Shown here: positions 24,015 through 35,042 of the stretch, one piece after another
Layout of the letters: each line of letters opens with the position of its first letter
Position numbering within the stretch: the stretch's first letter is position 1
NCBI GenBank assembly: GCA_016705245.1
Contig: JADIYM010000003.1
Span: 310,001 to 374,000, forward strand
Length of the DNA: 64,000 nt
Direction of reading: 5' to 3'
DNA from: Blastocatellia bacterium
GTDB lineage: Bacteria; Acidobacteriota; Blastocatellia; UBA7656; JADIYM01
Made by a program: the position numbers and the translations under genes
Notes under the pieces: model-generated
What the model was told of the DNA's origin: nothing
The model's input: only the letters and a program-made list of their open reading frames with translations
Databases searched by the model: none

Positions 24015-24142
24015 TTAATCCGGGCGTCCGCCGAAATTCGAGCGCACGCCCCGGATCGCTCTCGCGAGCCATTCGTACTCCGCCTCGGCAGCGTCACGGA
24101 CTGGCGAAGCCGGTCAAACTCCGCCGCCATCCGACGCCGCAT
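24015..24142 (-). pseudogene. Possible small frameshifted gene upstream of HNH
   Basis: MRRRMAAEFDRLRQSVTL in one frame continues as AEAEYEWLARAIRGV and RSNFGGRPD-stop in another if one base is added near 24085-24095. That gives about 42 residues ending 75 nt before the HNH start. The amino-acid composition looks coding, but there is no recognised family and no clear ribosome-binding site. Confidence 0.25.
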
Positions 24143-24199
24143 CGCCTCGTCCAGGTGGCGGCCCGATGAGCCCCGTGTGGCTGTGCTATAAACCCCGGC

Positions 24200-24709
24200 G
24201 TGAGTCGAGAAAAAATCAAGAACCTTGCCGAGCTCGTCGGCATCCGCCGGAGTCTGCGCGACGCCGGGCGACGTGTCGTATTCACGAACGGCTGCTTCGA
24301 TCTGCTTCACCCCGGCCACACTCGTTATCTCGAGCACGCCGCGGCGCTCGGTGACGCGCTCGTCGTGGCGCTCAACAGCGACCGGGCCGTACAGGCCTTG
24401 AAGGGTGCGTCCCGTCCGATTCTTCGCGAGGATGAGCGAGCCGAAGTTATGGCGGCCCTCGAGTGCGTGGCTTTCGTCACGATTTTCGATGACGTCTCGC
24501 CCTTCTCGACCATCGCCGCGATCGAACCGGACGTCCTCGTCAAGGGCGGCGACTGGGGTGTGGACGCCATCATCGGCCGCGACGTCGTCGAGGCGGCGGG
24601 CGGACAGGTCCTGTCTCTCCCGTTCGTCGACGGGGTGTCGACGTCCGAGATCGTCGCGCGCATTCGGGACGGCCGGATCGAGACATCCGAATCCGCGCCT
24701 CCCACATGA
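24200..24709 (+). CDS. rfaE2: D-glycero-beta-D-manno-heptose 1-phosphate adenylyltransferase
   Basis: 169 aa, GTG start. Nucleotidyltransferase fold with VVFTNGCFDLLHPGHTRYLE (HxGH motif) and VKGGDWGVDAIIGRDVV, then GVSTSEIVARI. It corresponds to the C-terminal half of E. coli HldE as a stand-alone protein. Family role: forms ADP-heptose for lipopolysaccharide inner core, which supports an LPS-bearing Gram-negative envelope. Stop and mfd start overlap by 4 nt (ATGA). Confidence 0.93.
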   Translation: MSREKIKNLAELVGIRRSLRDAGRRVVFTNGCFDLLHPGHTRYLEHAAALGDALVVALNSDRAVQALKGASRPILREDERAEVMAALECVAFVTIFDDVSPFSTIAAIEPDVLVKGGDWGVDAIIGRDVVEAAGGQVLSLPFVDGVSTSEIVARIRDGRIETSESAPPT

Positions 24710-27700
24710 CTGGGTCGCCGACAGCCGCTGCGACGATACTTCGCAAGGCGTTCGACACTCCGGATGCCGCGTCGCTTCTCGATAATCTGCGCGGTGGCGC
24801 GCGGATCGCCGTCGCGTCGGGACTCATTGGGCCGGCGCGAGCGCTGACGATCGCGGTGACGCAGCACGTCCTCGGTCGACCGGTGCTCGTCATCGCGCCT
24901 GACCTGGCCGGCCTCGAAGCGCTACGGCGAGACGTTGCGTTCTTCGTCGACGCGCTCGGAGGCGAGGGAGCATCAGCGGACTCGGTGCTCGCTCTCCCAG
25001 ATTCCGAGGCCGATCCGTACGATGGCATGTCGCCGCACGCCGAGATCCTCGAGGAACGCTCGCACGTGCTGCTGCACCTCGCGCGCGGAACGGTTCCCAT
25101 CGTGCTCGCGACGATGCGCGGGCTGCTGCGGCGCACTGTTCCGCCCGAGAGACTGATCGACCTCGCCATCGAGCTCGCGCTCGAAAGCGACTACCGGCTC
25201 GAGTCGATCGTCGACACGCTGCTCGCGGCCGGCTACGTCCGAGAGGACCCGGTCGGCGCCATCGGCGAATTCTCGCTTCGTGGGGGCATCCTCGACGTTT
25301 TTCCTCCCGGCCGTGAGACGCCGGTGCGCGTCGAGTTTTTCGGTGACACTGCCGACTCGATTCGCGCGTTCGATCCCGAGACGCAGCGCTCCGTCGAACG
25401 GCTCAGAGATCTGCTCATTCCCCCGATGCGGGAGATGCCGGATCGGCGCAAGGCGCTCATCGCGTGGTCCGATGCGGCTCCGGGTCGCTGGAACGCGGTC
25501 CGGTTCAACGCCGACCTCAAGCCCAAGATCGCCGCGTCTGAACGGGGCGAGTCGTTTCCTGGATGGGAGTACCTGCTTCCGCTCGTTGATCCACTCGAGG
25601 GCAGCGCCGTCGATTACCTCGCGTCGAACACGCTCGTCGTTGTCGACGAACCCGTCGACGTCGAACGTCACGCCGCAAAGTTCCTCGACCGGCTCGCCTC
25701 GCGTTATGCGGAGGCCGCCGAGACCGGCGAGGTCGCCCTCGAGCCCGAGACGATCTATCTGTCGGCGGGAGTGCTGCGAGACCGGCTCGACGGCTTCCAG
25801 CGACTCGACCTGCGCGTTCTGGGGTCAGCGGCGGCGCACGTCGACAGCGAGATCGAGGCGGATGGTGCGAAAGTGCCGGTCTTCGCCTTTCCGCTTCCGC
25901 TCGATGCGCCGGAAAGCCGCATTGCGTCACAGTCCGCGCCCCGCTATCACGGACGCATACCGGAGCTGGCAGACGAACTGTCGCGTGCGGCGGCCGCCGG
26001 GTCGCCGAGGCTGCTCGTAATGCCGAGCCTTGGCGTGGCGGAACGTGTCGTGGACGTTCTGCGCGAGTACGAGGTTCCCGTTCGCCTCGCCCCGAATTTC
26101 GAAGGCGAAGCTGCTGCCGAGCCGGTCGTCGGTGTTGGCCGGCTCGGCACCGGATTCCGCATTCCGGCAGCGAACCTCACGGTGCTCGTCGAATCGGACC
26201 TCTTCGCGTCGGTCGAGCGCCCGTCGGAGCAACGGCGAGCGGCGAAACGGAGCCGGCCCGCTCTTGGCGCGTTTCTGTCGGACTTCCGCGACCTCAAGCA
26301 CGGAGACTTCGTCGTGCACGTCGACCACGGAATTGGCCGATTTCAAGGACTCTTTCAGCTTCCAACAGGAGACGGCCGGAACGAAACGCGCGAGTTCATG
26401 CTGCTTACGTATGCTGACGCAGCGAAGCTCTACGTTCCCGTCGAGCGGCTCGATCTCGTCCAGAAGTACTCGGCCGGCGAGGGCCACGAACCGAAAATCG
26501 ACCGTCTCGGCGGCATCGCCTGGGAAAAGACCAAGGCGAGAACGTCGCGCGCCATGCGCGACATGGCGGAAGAGCTACTGAAGCTCTACGCGGAGCGAAG
26601 GCTGGTCGGGGGACACGCGTACCAGAGTGACGGTCCGTGGCAACGCGAGTTCGAGGAGGCTTTCGAGTACCAGCTGACGGTTGACCAGGAGACGGCGATT
26701 CGGGACGTGAAGACCGACATGGAGAACAACGTGCCGATGGACCGCCTGCTCTGCGGCGATGTCGGCTATGGAAAGACGGAAGTCGCCATGCGCGCGATGT
26801 TCAAGGCCGTAATGGAGGGCAAGCAGGTCGCCGTGCTTGCTCCGACGACCGTTCTCGTGTTTCAGCACTTCACGACGCTTCGCCAGCGATTCGCGGCCTT
26901 TCCGGTGAAGATCGAGATGCTCTCGCGTTTCCGGTCGGCGAAGGAACTTAAGGCGACGGTCGGCGCCGTCGAGCGCGGCGAAGTCGATATCGTCGTCGGA
27001 ACCCATCGTCTGTTGTCGAAGGACGTGGCGTTTCGCGACCTCGGCCTAGTCGTCGTTGACGAGGAACAGCGATTCGGCGTCGCGCACAAGGAACGGCTGA
27101 AGCAGCTTCGAAAGCGCGTCGACGTGCTGACGATGTCGGCAACGCCGATCCCGCGAACGCTGAACATGTCGCTTGCCGGGCTTCGCGACATGTCGGTCAT
27201 CGAGACGCCGCCGCGAGACCGGCTTGCGATTCAGACTGTCGTCGTGCCGTTCTCGGAGCACGTCGTGCGCAGCGCGATCGAGCAGGAGCTCTCGCGCGGC
27301 GGACAGGTCTTCTTCGTCCACAACCGGGTCGAGACGATCTTCACGATCGCCGAGCTGATTGCCCGAATCGTTCCGTCGGCGCGGCTCGCCGTCGGCCACG
27401 GCCAGATGGGCGAGAAGATGCTCGAGGACGTGATGTTCCAGTTCGTCCATCACGAGGCTGATGTGCTCATCTCGACGACGATCATCGAGAACGGGATCGA
27501 CATCCCGCTCGCAAACACGATGATCATCAACCGCGCCGATGCGTTCGGGCTGTCGCAGCTCTATCAGTTGCGCGGTCGCGTCGGCCGATCGAATCGGCAG
27601 GCGTACGCCTACCTGCTGATTCCAAGCGAGGCCGAGCTCACGACGATCGCGCGAAAGCGACTTACGGCGATACGTGAATTCGCGGACCTCGGAGCCGGGT

Positions 27701-28308
27701 TCCGTGTCGCCGCTCTCGATCTCGAGTTGCGGGGCGCCGGGAACATGCTCGGCGGGCAGCAATCCGGGTTCATCACCGCCGTCGGCTTCGACATGTACTG
27801 CCAGATGCTGGATCGGGCCGTGCGAGAGCTTCGCGGAGAAAAGATCGAGGACGACGCGCCGACTACCGTCGTCAACCTCGGCATCGACGTCCGCATTCCC
27901 GACGAGTTCATCGCCGACGTGAATCAACGGCTCAGGACCTACAAACGGATCTCGACTTCCGAGACCGACGCGAAGCTCGACGACGTGCGCGCCGAGCTTT
28001 CGGACCGCTACGGACCGATTCCCGCATCCGTCGACAACCTGTTCGGCTATGCCCGCGTGCGCAACCGGGCGACGGCACTCGGCATTGCCGCGATCGACCT
28101 GGATCGGGCCCGCGTCTCGCTCAAGCTCGACGAACGCACTCGGATTGCCCCGGAGCGACTCCTCGAATTCATCGACGAGAGCGCCGGTGACGCCGTGTTC
28201 ACGCCGGGCGGCATGCTGAGGGTGACGCTTGCCCAGTTACCGACCGATGATCGCGCTGCTGTCGCCGTCGTGGACACCCTCTTGCGGCAGTTCGAGACCG
28301 AGGATTAA
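24706..28308 (+). CDS. mfd: Transcription-repair coupling factor Mfd
   Basis: 1200 aa, full length for the family. UvrB-like N-terminal region (LALPDSEADPYDGMSPH), CarD-like RNA-polymerase-interaction domain at about 520-590 (LKHGDFVVHVDHGIGRFQGL), superfamily 2 translocase with Walker A GDVGYGKTEVAMRA (about 683), DEEQRFGV (about 785), TMSATPIPRTLNMS, and the TRG region ending QLRGRVGRSNRQAYAY. The C-terminal D7 domain is present. Established role: removes stalled RNA polymerase and recruits UvrAB. Coupled to rfaE2 and followed within 30 nt by the first foldase gene. Confidence 0.98.
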   Translation: MTGSPTAAATILRKAFDTPDAASLLDNLRGGARIAVASGLIGPARALTIAVTQHVLGRPVLVIAPDLAGLEALRRDVAFFVDALGGEGASADSVLALPDSEADPYDGMSPHAEILEERSHVLLHLARGTVPIVLATMRGLLRRTVPPERLIDLAIELALESDYRLESIVDTLLAAGYVREDPVGAIGEFSLRGGILDVFPPGRETPVRVEFFGDTADSIRAFDPETQRSVERLRDLLIPPMREMPDRRKALIAWSDAAPGRWNAVRFNADLKPKIAASERGESFPGWEYLLPLVDPLEGSAVDYLASNTLVVVDEPVDVERHAAKFLDRLASRYAEAAETGEVALEPETIYLSAGVLRDRLDGFQRLDLRVLGSAAAHVDSEIEADGAKVPVFAFPLPLDAPESRIASQSAPRYHGRIPELADELSRAAAAGSPRLLVMPSLGVAERVVDVLREYEVPVRLAPNFEGEAAAEPVVGVGRLGTGFRIPAANLTVLVESDLFASVERPSEQRRAAKRSRPALGAFLSDFRDLKHGDFVVHVDHGIGRFQGLFQLPTGDGRNETREFMLLTYADAAKLYVPVERLDLVQKYSAGEGHEPKIDRLGGIAWEKTKARTSRAMRDMAEELLKLYAERRLVGGHAYQSDGPWQREFEEAFEYQLTVDQETAIRDVKTDMENNVPMDRLLCGDVGYGKTEVAMRAMFKAVMEGKQVAVLAPTTVLVFQHFTTLRQRFAAFPVKIEMLSRFRSAKELKATVGAVERGEVDIVVGTHRLLSKDVAFRDLGLVVVDEEQRFGVAHKERLKQLRKRVDVLTMSATPIPRTLNMSLAGLRDMSVIETPPRDRLAIQTVVVPFSEHVVRSAIEQELSRGGQVFFVHNRVETIFTIAELIARIVPSARLAVGHGQMGEKMLEDVMFQFVHHEADVLISTTIIENGIDIPLANTMIINRADAFGLSQLYQLRGRVGRSNRQAYAYLLIPSEAELTTIARKRLTAIREFADLGAGFRVAALDLELRGAGNMLGGQQSGFITAVGFDMYCQMLDRAVRELRGEKIEDDAPTTVVNLGIDVRIPDEFIADVNQRLRTYKRISTSETDAKLDDVRAELSDRYGPIPASVDNLFGYARVRNRATALGIAAIDLDRARVSLKLDERTRIAPERLLEFIDESAGDAVFTPGGMLRVTLAQLPTDDRAAVAVVDTLLRQFETED

Positions 28309-28335
28309 ACTACCGGCTGTCGGGGATTTGTGGTC

Positions 28336-29232
28336 ATGCGAGCCCGATGCCTCCCACTGATGGTGCTGACCTTGTCGGTTGGCCTTCTGGTGTCGTCGTC
28401 CTGCGGCGCACAGGCTCCGCGTGCCGAAAGCGAGTCTGCGATCGTGACGGTAAACGGACGCACGCTCACAAGCGATCAGTTCAATTCCTTTCTTGACGTC
28501 AAACTTGGCGAGTTCGGGCGCGAGCCATTGAGCGACCGGGTTCGGAGCGAGCTCTTCGACGAGTTCGTGGCACGTGAGGTCGCCCTCCAGGACGCCAGGG
28601 TTTACGGGCTTGTGTCGCCAGCCCGACCGGCAACCGGTCCCATCGCGGACGCATCGCTCGACGAGATGGCCAGCGACCGGCTCGTGCAGCGGTATTACCG
28701 CGAGGTGGTGCTCAAGGACGTCGCGGTGACGGACGAAGAACTGGCAGCGCATCTCGAGATGCTCAGAGGTGGAGACTGCGACGCCGAAGGCTACATGGTT
28801 CGCGAGATTTGCGTCTCGTCGCGTGACGAGGCCGAGGCCGCGCGAAAGATGGTTTTGGCCAACACCGAGGCCTTCGGCGAAGTGGCCAGAACGATGTCGA
28901 AGACGCCGACGGCCCAGCGCGGCGGACTTTCGTATTACGACCCCGGAGTCCTTCCGCCGGCGCTCGAAAGCGCGGTGAAGCCTCTGTCGCCGGGGCAGAT
29001 CAGTCGAATTGTCGAGACCGACTACGGCTACCACATCTTTCGCCTCGAGCGGCGCGGTTCGGCCGCACCGCCCGACGGCGATCGTGATCGGATTGCCGTT
29101 GACGTGCTCGCGTCCAAGAATGAACGGCTCGTCCGCGCCAACGTCCAGCGATTGCTCGACGGCGCGAACGTCTCGGTCCATCGCGACCTGTTACCGTTCC
29201 AATACGAGGGGCGCTTCGCGAGCACGAAGTAA
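28336..29232 (+). CDS. Parvulin-type peptidyl-prolyl isomerase, putative lipoprotein
   Basis: 298 aa using the ATG at 28336 (a GTG two codons earlier is equally possible). The signal peptide ends LLVSSSCGAQ, a weak lipobox. A SurA/PrsA-like N-terminal helical region is followed by a rotamase domain (about 150-245: REICVSSRDEAEAARK, GGLSYYDPGVLP, DYGYHIFRLE). Family role: periplasmic folding of exported or outer-membrane proteins. In one operon with mfd and a second SurA-like gene 19 nt downstream. Confidence 0.85.
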   Translation: MRARCLPLMVLTLSVGLLVSSSCGAQAPRAESESAIVTVNGRTLTSDQFNSFLDVKLGEFGREPLSDRVRSELFDEFVAREVALQDARVYGLVSPARPATGPIADASLDEMASDRLVQRYYREVVLKDVAVTDEELAAHLEMLRGGDCDAEGYMVREICVSSRDEAEAARKMVLANTEAFGEVARTMSKTPTAQRGGLSYYDPGVLPPALESAVKPLSPGQISRIVETDYGYHIFRLERRGSAAPPDGDRDRIAVDVLASKNERLVRANVQRLLDGANVSVHRDLLPFQYEGRFASTK

Positions 29233-29250
29233 GCCGAAGGAGTCTGAAGC

Positions 29251-30294
29251 ATGAAGTACCGAGCATCGGCGTCCCGCGCCGCCGCGGCCGCGATCGTCGC
29301 CGTAGCCGTTTTCGTTGGAACCGCGTTGGCTCAGGACCAGCGACTCGTCGAGGAGGTCGTGGTCCGGGTGAACAACGAGATAGTCACCCGTTCGCAGTTC
29401 CTCGAGGTCATTCAGCAGACCGAGGACGATGCGCGCCAGAACCGCTCGCCCGAGGAAGCCGAAAAAATTCTGAAGGATCTGCGGCCGCGGTTGCTTGATC
29501 TGATGATCGACAACATCCTTCTCGTGCAGAAGGGCCAGGATCTCGGCATCGACGTGGAGGCGAACATCAACCGTCAGCTCACGGAAGCGGCGCGCGAACG
29601 CCAGATGACCATCACGGAGTTCGAAGACGCCATGCGGAAGAGCGGCGTGGATCCCGCCGATACGCGCTCACGGCTTCGCGAGCGGCTCATGCGCGATGCG
29701 GTCATGAACCAGGAGGTTTACGGAGCGATCTATCGCGGGCTCACAGAGCGCGAAAAGCGTGAGTATTACGAGAAGAACACTGACAAATACATGCTGCCGG
29801 GCGAGCTGAAGCTGTCCGAGCTCTTTATTCCCGTGGAGGGACGCTCGTTCAGCGAGATCGAAGGCAAGGCGCGCGAGCTCGTCGCCCAGGCGCGAAGCGG
29901 CTCGTCGTTCATCGACATCGTAAAGAAAAACGGAGACGCGAATCGCGCGTCGTATGCCAACGGTGGATCGATCGGGTCCTTCGCGTCGCCTGAGGATCTC
30001 GCGGCGCCGCTCTCAACGGCAATTGCGAATCTGCGAACGGGCGACCTGACTGACCCGATCCGGCTCGCGGATGGGGTCATCGTGCTTCGGGTCGATGAGC
30101 GGCGCGATGCGGCTCCGAAGAAGTTCGAGGAAGTACAGGGCGACGTCGCGCTCGCGATCACGTACGGGCGAAGCCAGGAGGCGGAGCGCAAGTACATTCA
30201 GAAGCTCAGGGACGAGGCTTACATCAAGGTCACGGACAGCTACAAGCCGGCGGTGGCATCTGCAGGCCCGGCGTCGGGTGACGCTCAACCGTAA
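29251..30294 (+). CDS. surA: SurA-like periplasmic chaperone/peptidyl-prolyl isomerase
   Basis: 347 aa, AAGGAG 9 nt upstream. Signal peptide to about residue 27 (TALA-QDQ). SurA N-terminal domain (VVVRVNNEIVTRSQFLEV) and one PPIC domain (about 185-285: LKLSELFIPVEGRSFSEIE, GGSIGSFASPEDL, LADGVIVLRVDERR). E. coli SurA has two parvulin domains; this one has one. Symbol is by family, and orthology is not proven. Expected role: outer-membrane protein maturation. Confidence 0.87.
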   Translation: MKYRASASRAAAAAIVAVAVFVGTALAQDQRLVEEVVVRVNNEIVTRSQFLEVIQQTEDDARQNRSPEEAEKILKDLRPRLLDLMIDNILLVQKGQDLGIDVEANINRQLTEAARERQMTITEFEDAMRKSGVDPADTRSRLRERLMRDAVMNQEVYGAIYRGLTEREKREYYEKNTDKYMLPGELKLSELFIPVEGRSFSEIEGKARELVAQARSGSSFIDIVKKNGDANRASYANGGSIGSFASPEDLAAPLSTAIANLRTGDLTDPIRLADGVIVLRVDERRDAAPKKFEEVQGDVALAITYGRSQEAERKYIQKLRDEAYIKVTDSYKPAVASAGPASGDAQP

Positions 30295-30310
30295 ATTGAC
30301 GTGCGCTCAA

Positions 30311-30401
30311 TGCGTCCGTACCGTGCGCGGTAGCGCACGGGTCGATCTCGGGTTCGAGGCCATTCGTCAGAACCGTGCGCTACCGCGCACGGTTCTGATG
30401 C
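30311..30401. repeat. REPIN-like element, GTGCGC family
   Basis: Two inverted REPs between the SurA-like and S4 genes: 30311-30340 (TCCGTACCGTGCGCGGTAGC...) and 30367-30401. The second is itself a perfect 14-bp stem, TCAGAACCGTGCGC / GCGCACGGTTCTGA with loop TACC. It separates two codirectional genes, so it may end or attenuate the operon. Confidence 0.85.
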
Positions 30402-30417
30402 CCTGGGGGCACGTCCC

Positions 30418-30687
30418 ATGCGTCTGGATCTCTATCTCAAACAAAGTCGCCTGGTCATCCGGCGCACCCTCGCGCAGGAAATGTGCGACGCCGGCGCGGT
30501 GACGGTGAACAACTCTCCGGGAAAGTCTGGACGATCGGTCTCCGTCGGCGACACGCTGAAGATTCGACAGCGCGGCCACGTGACCACTGTGCGCATCCTT
30601 GCGACTCCCGATCGGCCGCCGGCAAAAGCGCACGCATCCGGGCTGTACGAAGTGCTCGGTATCGAAGATGACCCCGACGCCGAATAG
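30418..30687 (+). CDS. Small S4-domain RNA-binding protein (RqcP/Hsp15 family)
   Basis: 89 aa. The S4 fold starts at the N-terminus (MRLDLYLKQSRLVIRRTLAQ) with DAGAVTVNNSPGKSGRSV and GDTLKIRQR, the pattern of HslR/RqcP proteins. These bind 50S-peptidyl-tRNA complexes and act in ribosome-associated quality control; transfer of that role here is inference. Weak ribosome-binding site. The REPIN lies directly upstream. Confidence 0.85.
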   Translation: MRLDLYLKQSRLVIRRTLAQEMCDAGAVTVNNSPGKSGRSVSVGDTLKIRQRGHVTTVRILATPDRPPAKAHASGLYEVLGIEDDPDAE

Positions 30688-31010
30688 GCGTCCGAATGCC
30701 GCACGGACGTTCGTGGACCGTGCTCACCGGATGGCTGAACGGTCGAGGCGACCGGAGGCTGCGACGACGCATGTGTCAGAACCGCGAGCGGTAGCGAGCC
30801 GGCCTGCGGACAGATGCGTCCTCCAGACCTCGCGCACAAGAGAGCGTTTCGATCCACGAATCTGTCCGCAAGCCGGCTCGCTACCGCTCGCGGTTCTGAC
30901 GCTCGGCCGCTCGATAGCAACGAAGACGGCCCGCCGGATCAGTCTCGTTCTTCCCTCGCTGGGTCGTGATCGACCCGAGCAAGTCGACTGGTCAACGAAC
31001 GAACCGGTAG
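30688..31010. other. 323-nt convergent junction holding a REPIN-like element
   Basis: No gene. The central part is the element 30775-30900; flanks show nothing recognisable. Confidence 0.7.
30775..30900. repeat. REPIN-like element with 41-bp ends (one mismatch)
   Basis: Arms 30775-30815 and 30860-30900, beginning GTCAGAACCGCGAGCGGTAG, are reverse complements over 41 bp with one mismatch; loop 44 nt. The best preserved copy of the GCGAGCGGTAGCGAGC family. Confidence 0.92.
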
Positions 31011-32657
31011 TTACTGCCGATCGCGAAGCGCTCTCGCGTTCTCGGCCATCTCGCTCGCCTGGCTCATCACCTCGAGGGCACGCTGCGCGACGACGTCGTT
31101 GAGAATGCTGAGCTGTCCGCCGACGTCGGTCCCGTAAGCCGCCGTGATGACCTCTTCGCGAATCCGATTGCGCACGTACTCGAGGTTGGCGGTGATCTGC
31201 GCGTCCGTGACGGGAAAGTCCTTCTGGCGGCCGGCGATGAACTGGCGGTACGCCGCAATCACGTCGTCCGTGATCTTGTATTCATCGCCACGAAACGTGT
31301 GGTTGAAGTCCACGGCATCGATCCGATACTGACGCAGTCCCGAAAACTGACCGGCGACAAGATGCCGGGCAAACTCGAACGTCGATCCGAAGAGTCGGCC
31401 ACGCAGCGTCGTACCGGCCGGTTCGTCGACCTTGATGTCCGGACGAATTCCCCCGCCGCCGTAGACCTGCCGGCCGAGGTCCGTCAGCAGAGGCTCACCG
31501 ATCGTCGCATCGGCATCCGGAATAGTCATCGTACGGTGCAGAAAGTAGTCGTACAGCGACGTGTTCGCGTAATCGCGCTGGATCGACCGCCCCGTCGGCG
31601 TGTAGTACTTCGCCGTCGTCAGCGTCAGTCCGGTCTCGAAGTTCAAGTCGAACACCGTCTGGACGAGACCCTTGCCGAAACTCGTCTGACCGACGACGAG
31701 TGCGCGATCGTGATCCTGAAGCGCCCCGGTCACGACCTCGGACGCGGATGCCGTCCCGTCGTCAATGAGGACAACCAGGGGCATGCTCTCCGGCGAATCG
31801 TTCTTTGAAGTGTAGATGCGCTCTTCACGGGATCCGCCTTCCCGCCCCCGCACGATGAGAATCCTCTCGCCTGCGGGCAGGAACCGCTGCGCGACCTTGA
31901 TCGCCTCGTCGAGCAGGCCACCGGGGTTCCGGCGCAGATCGAGGATCAACTGCTGCATACCCTCGGCCTGAAGGTCGCTGATCGCCTGCCCGAGCTCAGA
32001 ATCGGTCGTGCTCGAGAAGCCCGCCGTCAGGCCGACATATCCCACCGTCGAACCAATCATGAAGTGGTTGCGAATCGTCGGGAGCGGCACCGATTCTCGG
32101 ACGATCGTGAGTGTGACCGGCTCGGGCACTCCAACACGGTCTACCGTAATTGCAACAGACTTGCCGCGTTCACCGCGGACGGCCGCCACGACCTGTCCGT
32201 ACGAAAGATCCTCCGTCGACTTTCCGTCGACGCCAACGATGGCGTCCCCGTATCGCAGTCCAGCTTTCTCAGCGGGCGTCCCCGGAACCGCCGAAAGAAT
32301 GTAGACGCGTCCGTTGCGGGGATTGATCGTCACCCCGATGCCGATCAGCTGGCTCTGCTGCTCGTTTCGCAGTTCACTGAATTCGCGGCTGTCGAGGAAC
32401 GAGGAATGCGGATCGAGCACCCTGAGCATGCCAAGAATCGCATACTTGTTGACGGTCTCGATTTCGGTCGCCCCGGCGTAGTTCGCCTTCACGACCTCGA
32501 GTGCATCGGCATAAGCCTCTTGCACTCCACTGTCGCTGGAAGCATCGCCCGTTGCAAACGCAGCCCGCGACTGGCGATCCCACAGGCCTCCGAAAGCAAT
32601 GGCAGCGGAGAGCGCGGCGACACCGACGACGAGAAACGTACGATCAACAACAGTCAT
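31011..32657 (-). CDS. ctpA: C-terminal processing protease, S41 family
   Basis: 548 aa. N-terminal export signal/anchor (FLVVGVAALSAAIAFGG), a helical cap, PDZ domain (about 95-180: IGIGVTINPRNGRVYILSAV, AGLRYGDAIVGVDG), then the tail-specific protease core with the Ser-Lys dyad: Ser in DGTASASEVVTGAL (about 304) and Lys in GQTSFGKGLVQ (about 327). The C-terminal region is helical. Family role: periplasmic degradation or processing of proteins from the C-terminus. Monocistronic; converges on the S4 gene. Confidence 0.93.
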   Translation of the reverse strand: MTVVDRTFLVVGVAALSAAIAFGGLWDRQSRAAFATGDASSDSGVQEAYADALEVVKANYAGATEIETVNKYAILGMLRVLDPHSSFLDSREFSELRNEQQSQLIGIGVTINPRNGRVYILSAVPGTPAEKAGLRYGDAIVGVDGKSTEDLSYGQVVAAVRGERGKSVAITVDRVGVPEPVTLTIVRESVPLPTIRNHFMIGSTVGYVGLTAGFSSTTDSELGQAISDLQAEGMQQLILDLRRNPGGLLDEAIKVAQRFLPAGERILIVRGREGGSREERIYTSKNDSPESMPLVVLIDDGTASASEVVTGALQDHDRALVVGQTSFGKGLVQTVFDLNFETGLTLTTAKYYTPTGRSIQRDYANTSLYDYFLHRTMTIPDADATIGEPLLTDLGRQVYGGGGIRPDIKVDEPAGTTLRGRLFGSTFEFARHLVAGQFSGLRQYRIDAVDFNHTFRGDEYKITDDVIAAYRQFIAGRQKDFPVTDAQITANLEYVRNRIREEVITAAYGTDVGGQLSILNDVVAQRALEVMSQASEMAENARALRDRQ

Positions 32658-32806
32658 CGCGAGATCTCCACGTTGTCGATGATACCAGCACGCACCAAGA
32701 CGGTGTCCATTGGCGATTGCCCATCGGCGAAAAAGAAATCGGGCAACGGATGGCGTTTCCGCCGTCCGCTGCCCGAACCTGACACCTCGTCACGGGACGA
32801 CGGTGT

Positions 32807-34435
<1,629 letters not shown>

Positions 34436-34455
34436 TGGTCTGATCTCCTCCTACG

Positions 34456-34779
34456 CTACTTGCTGCCCTTGGCCGACTTGCCAGCGCGCTCGATAACGCC
34501 GAGGATCTCGTCCTCGCGCATGATCAGGTACTCCTCGCCGTCGAGCTTCACTTCAGTACCCGAGTACTTGCCGAACAACACGCGGTCGCCGGCCTTGACG
34601 TCCGGATCGAGCCGCGACCCGTTCTCGAGCACCTTGCCCTTGCCAACGGCCACGACCTCGCCCTCCTGGGGCTTCTCCTTGGCCGAATCCGGGATGAAAA
34701 GCCCGCCAGATGTCTTCGTCTCGTTCGAGTCGATACGGCGAACGATGACCCGGTCGTGCAACGGTCGAATCTCTGCCAT
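34456..34779 (-). CDS. groES: 10-kDa co-chaperonin GroES
   Basis: 107 aa from the ATG at 34779 (MAEIRPLHDRVIVRRID). Mobile loop ETKTSGGLFIPDSAKEKPQE, then GDRVLFGKYSGTEV and YLIMREDEILGV. First gene of groESL; about 80 nt leader between the CIRCE and the start. Confidence 0.98.
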   Translation of the reverse strand: MAEIRPLHDRVIVRRIDSNETKTSGGLFIPDSAKEKPQEGEVVAVGKGKVLENGSRLDPDVKAGDRVLFGKYSGTEVKLDGEEYLIMREDEILGVIERAGKSAKGSK

Positions 34780-34858
34780 TTTCGCTACCCTCCGTGCGAT
34801 CTGCCTTCCGGCAGTGTCGTTAAAGTCTGTTACTGCAGCAGTTGTGGGAGGGTCGCAA

Positions 34859-34885
34859 TTAGCACTCTCCCTCAACGAGTGCTAA
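34859..34885. promoter_or_regulatory. CIRCE heat-shock operator
   Basis: TTAGCACTC (34859-34867), nine-nt spacer, GAGTGCTAA (34877-34885): a perfect match to the HrcA-binding consensus. It lies upstream of groES and near the transcription start expected there, so HrcA repression of groESL is predicted. hrcA is not in the window. Confidence 0.97.
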
Positions 34886-35042
34886 TACTACGAGCGGCTC
34901 GAGCGGCCTGTCAACCCCCGGATCCGGAATGCAAGAGAATTGCAAGACTCGCCCGATCGACGGCGGGCGACGTCGCAGGCTTGGTGACATCGGCAGCACG
35001 GGGTAGACTCGCCGCGATCCAGAGAGGGGAGGTCAGGAACAG

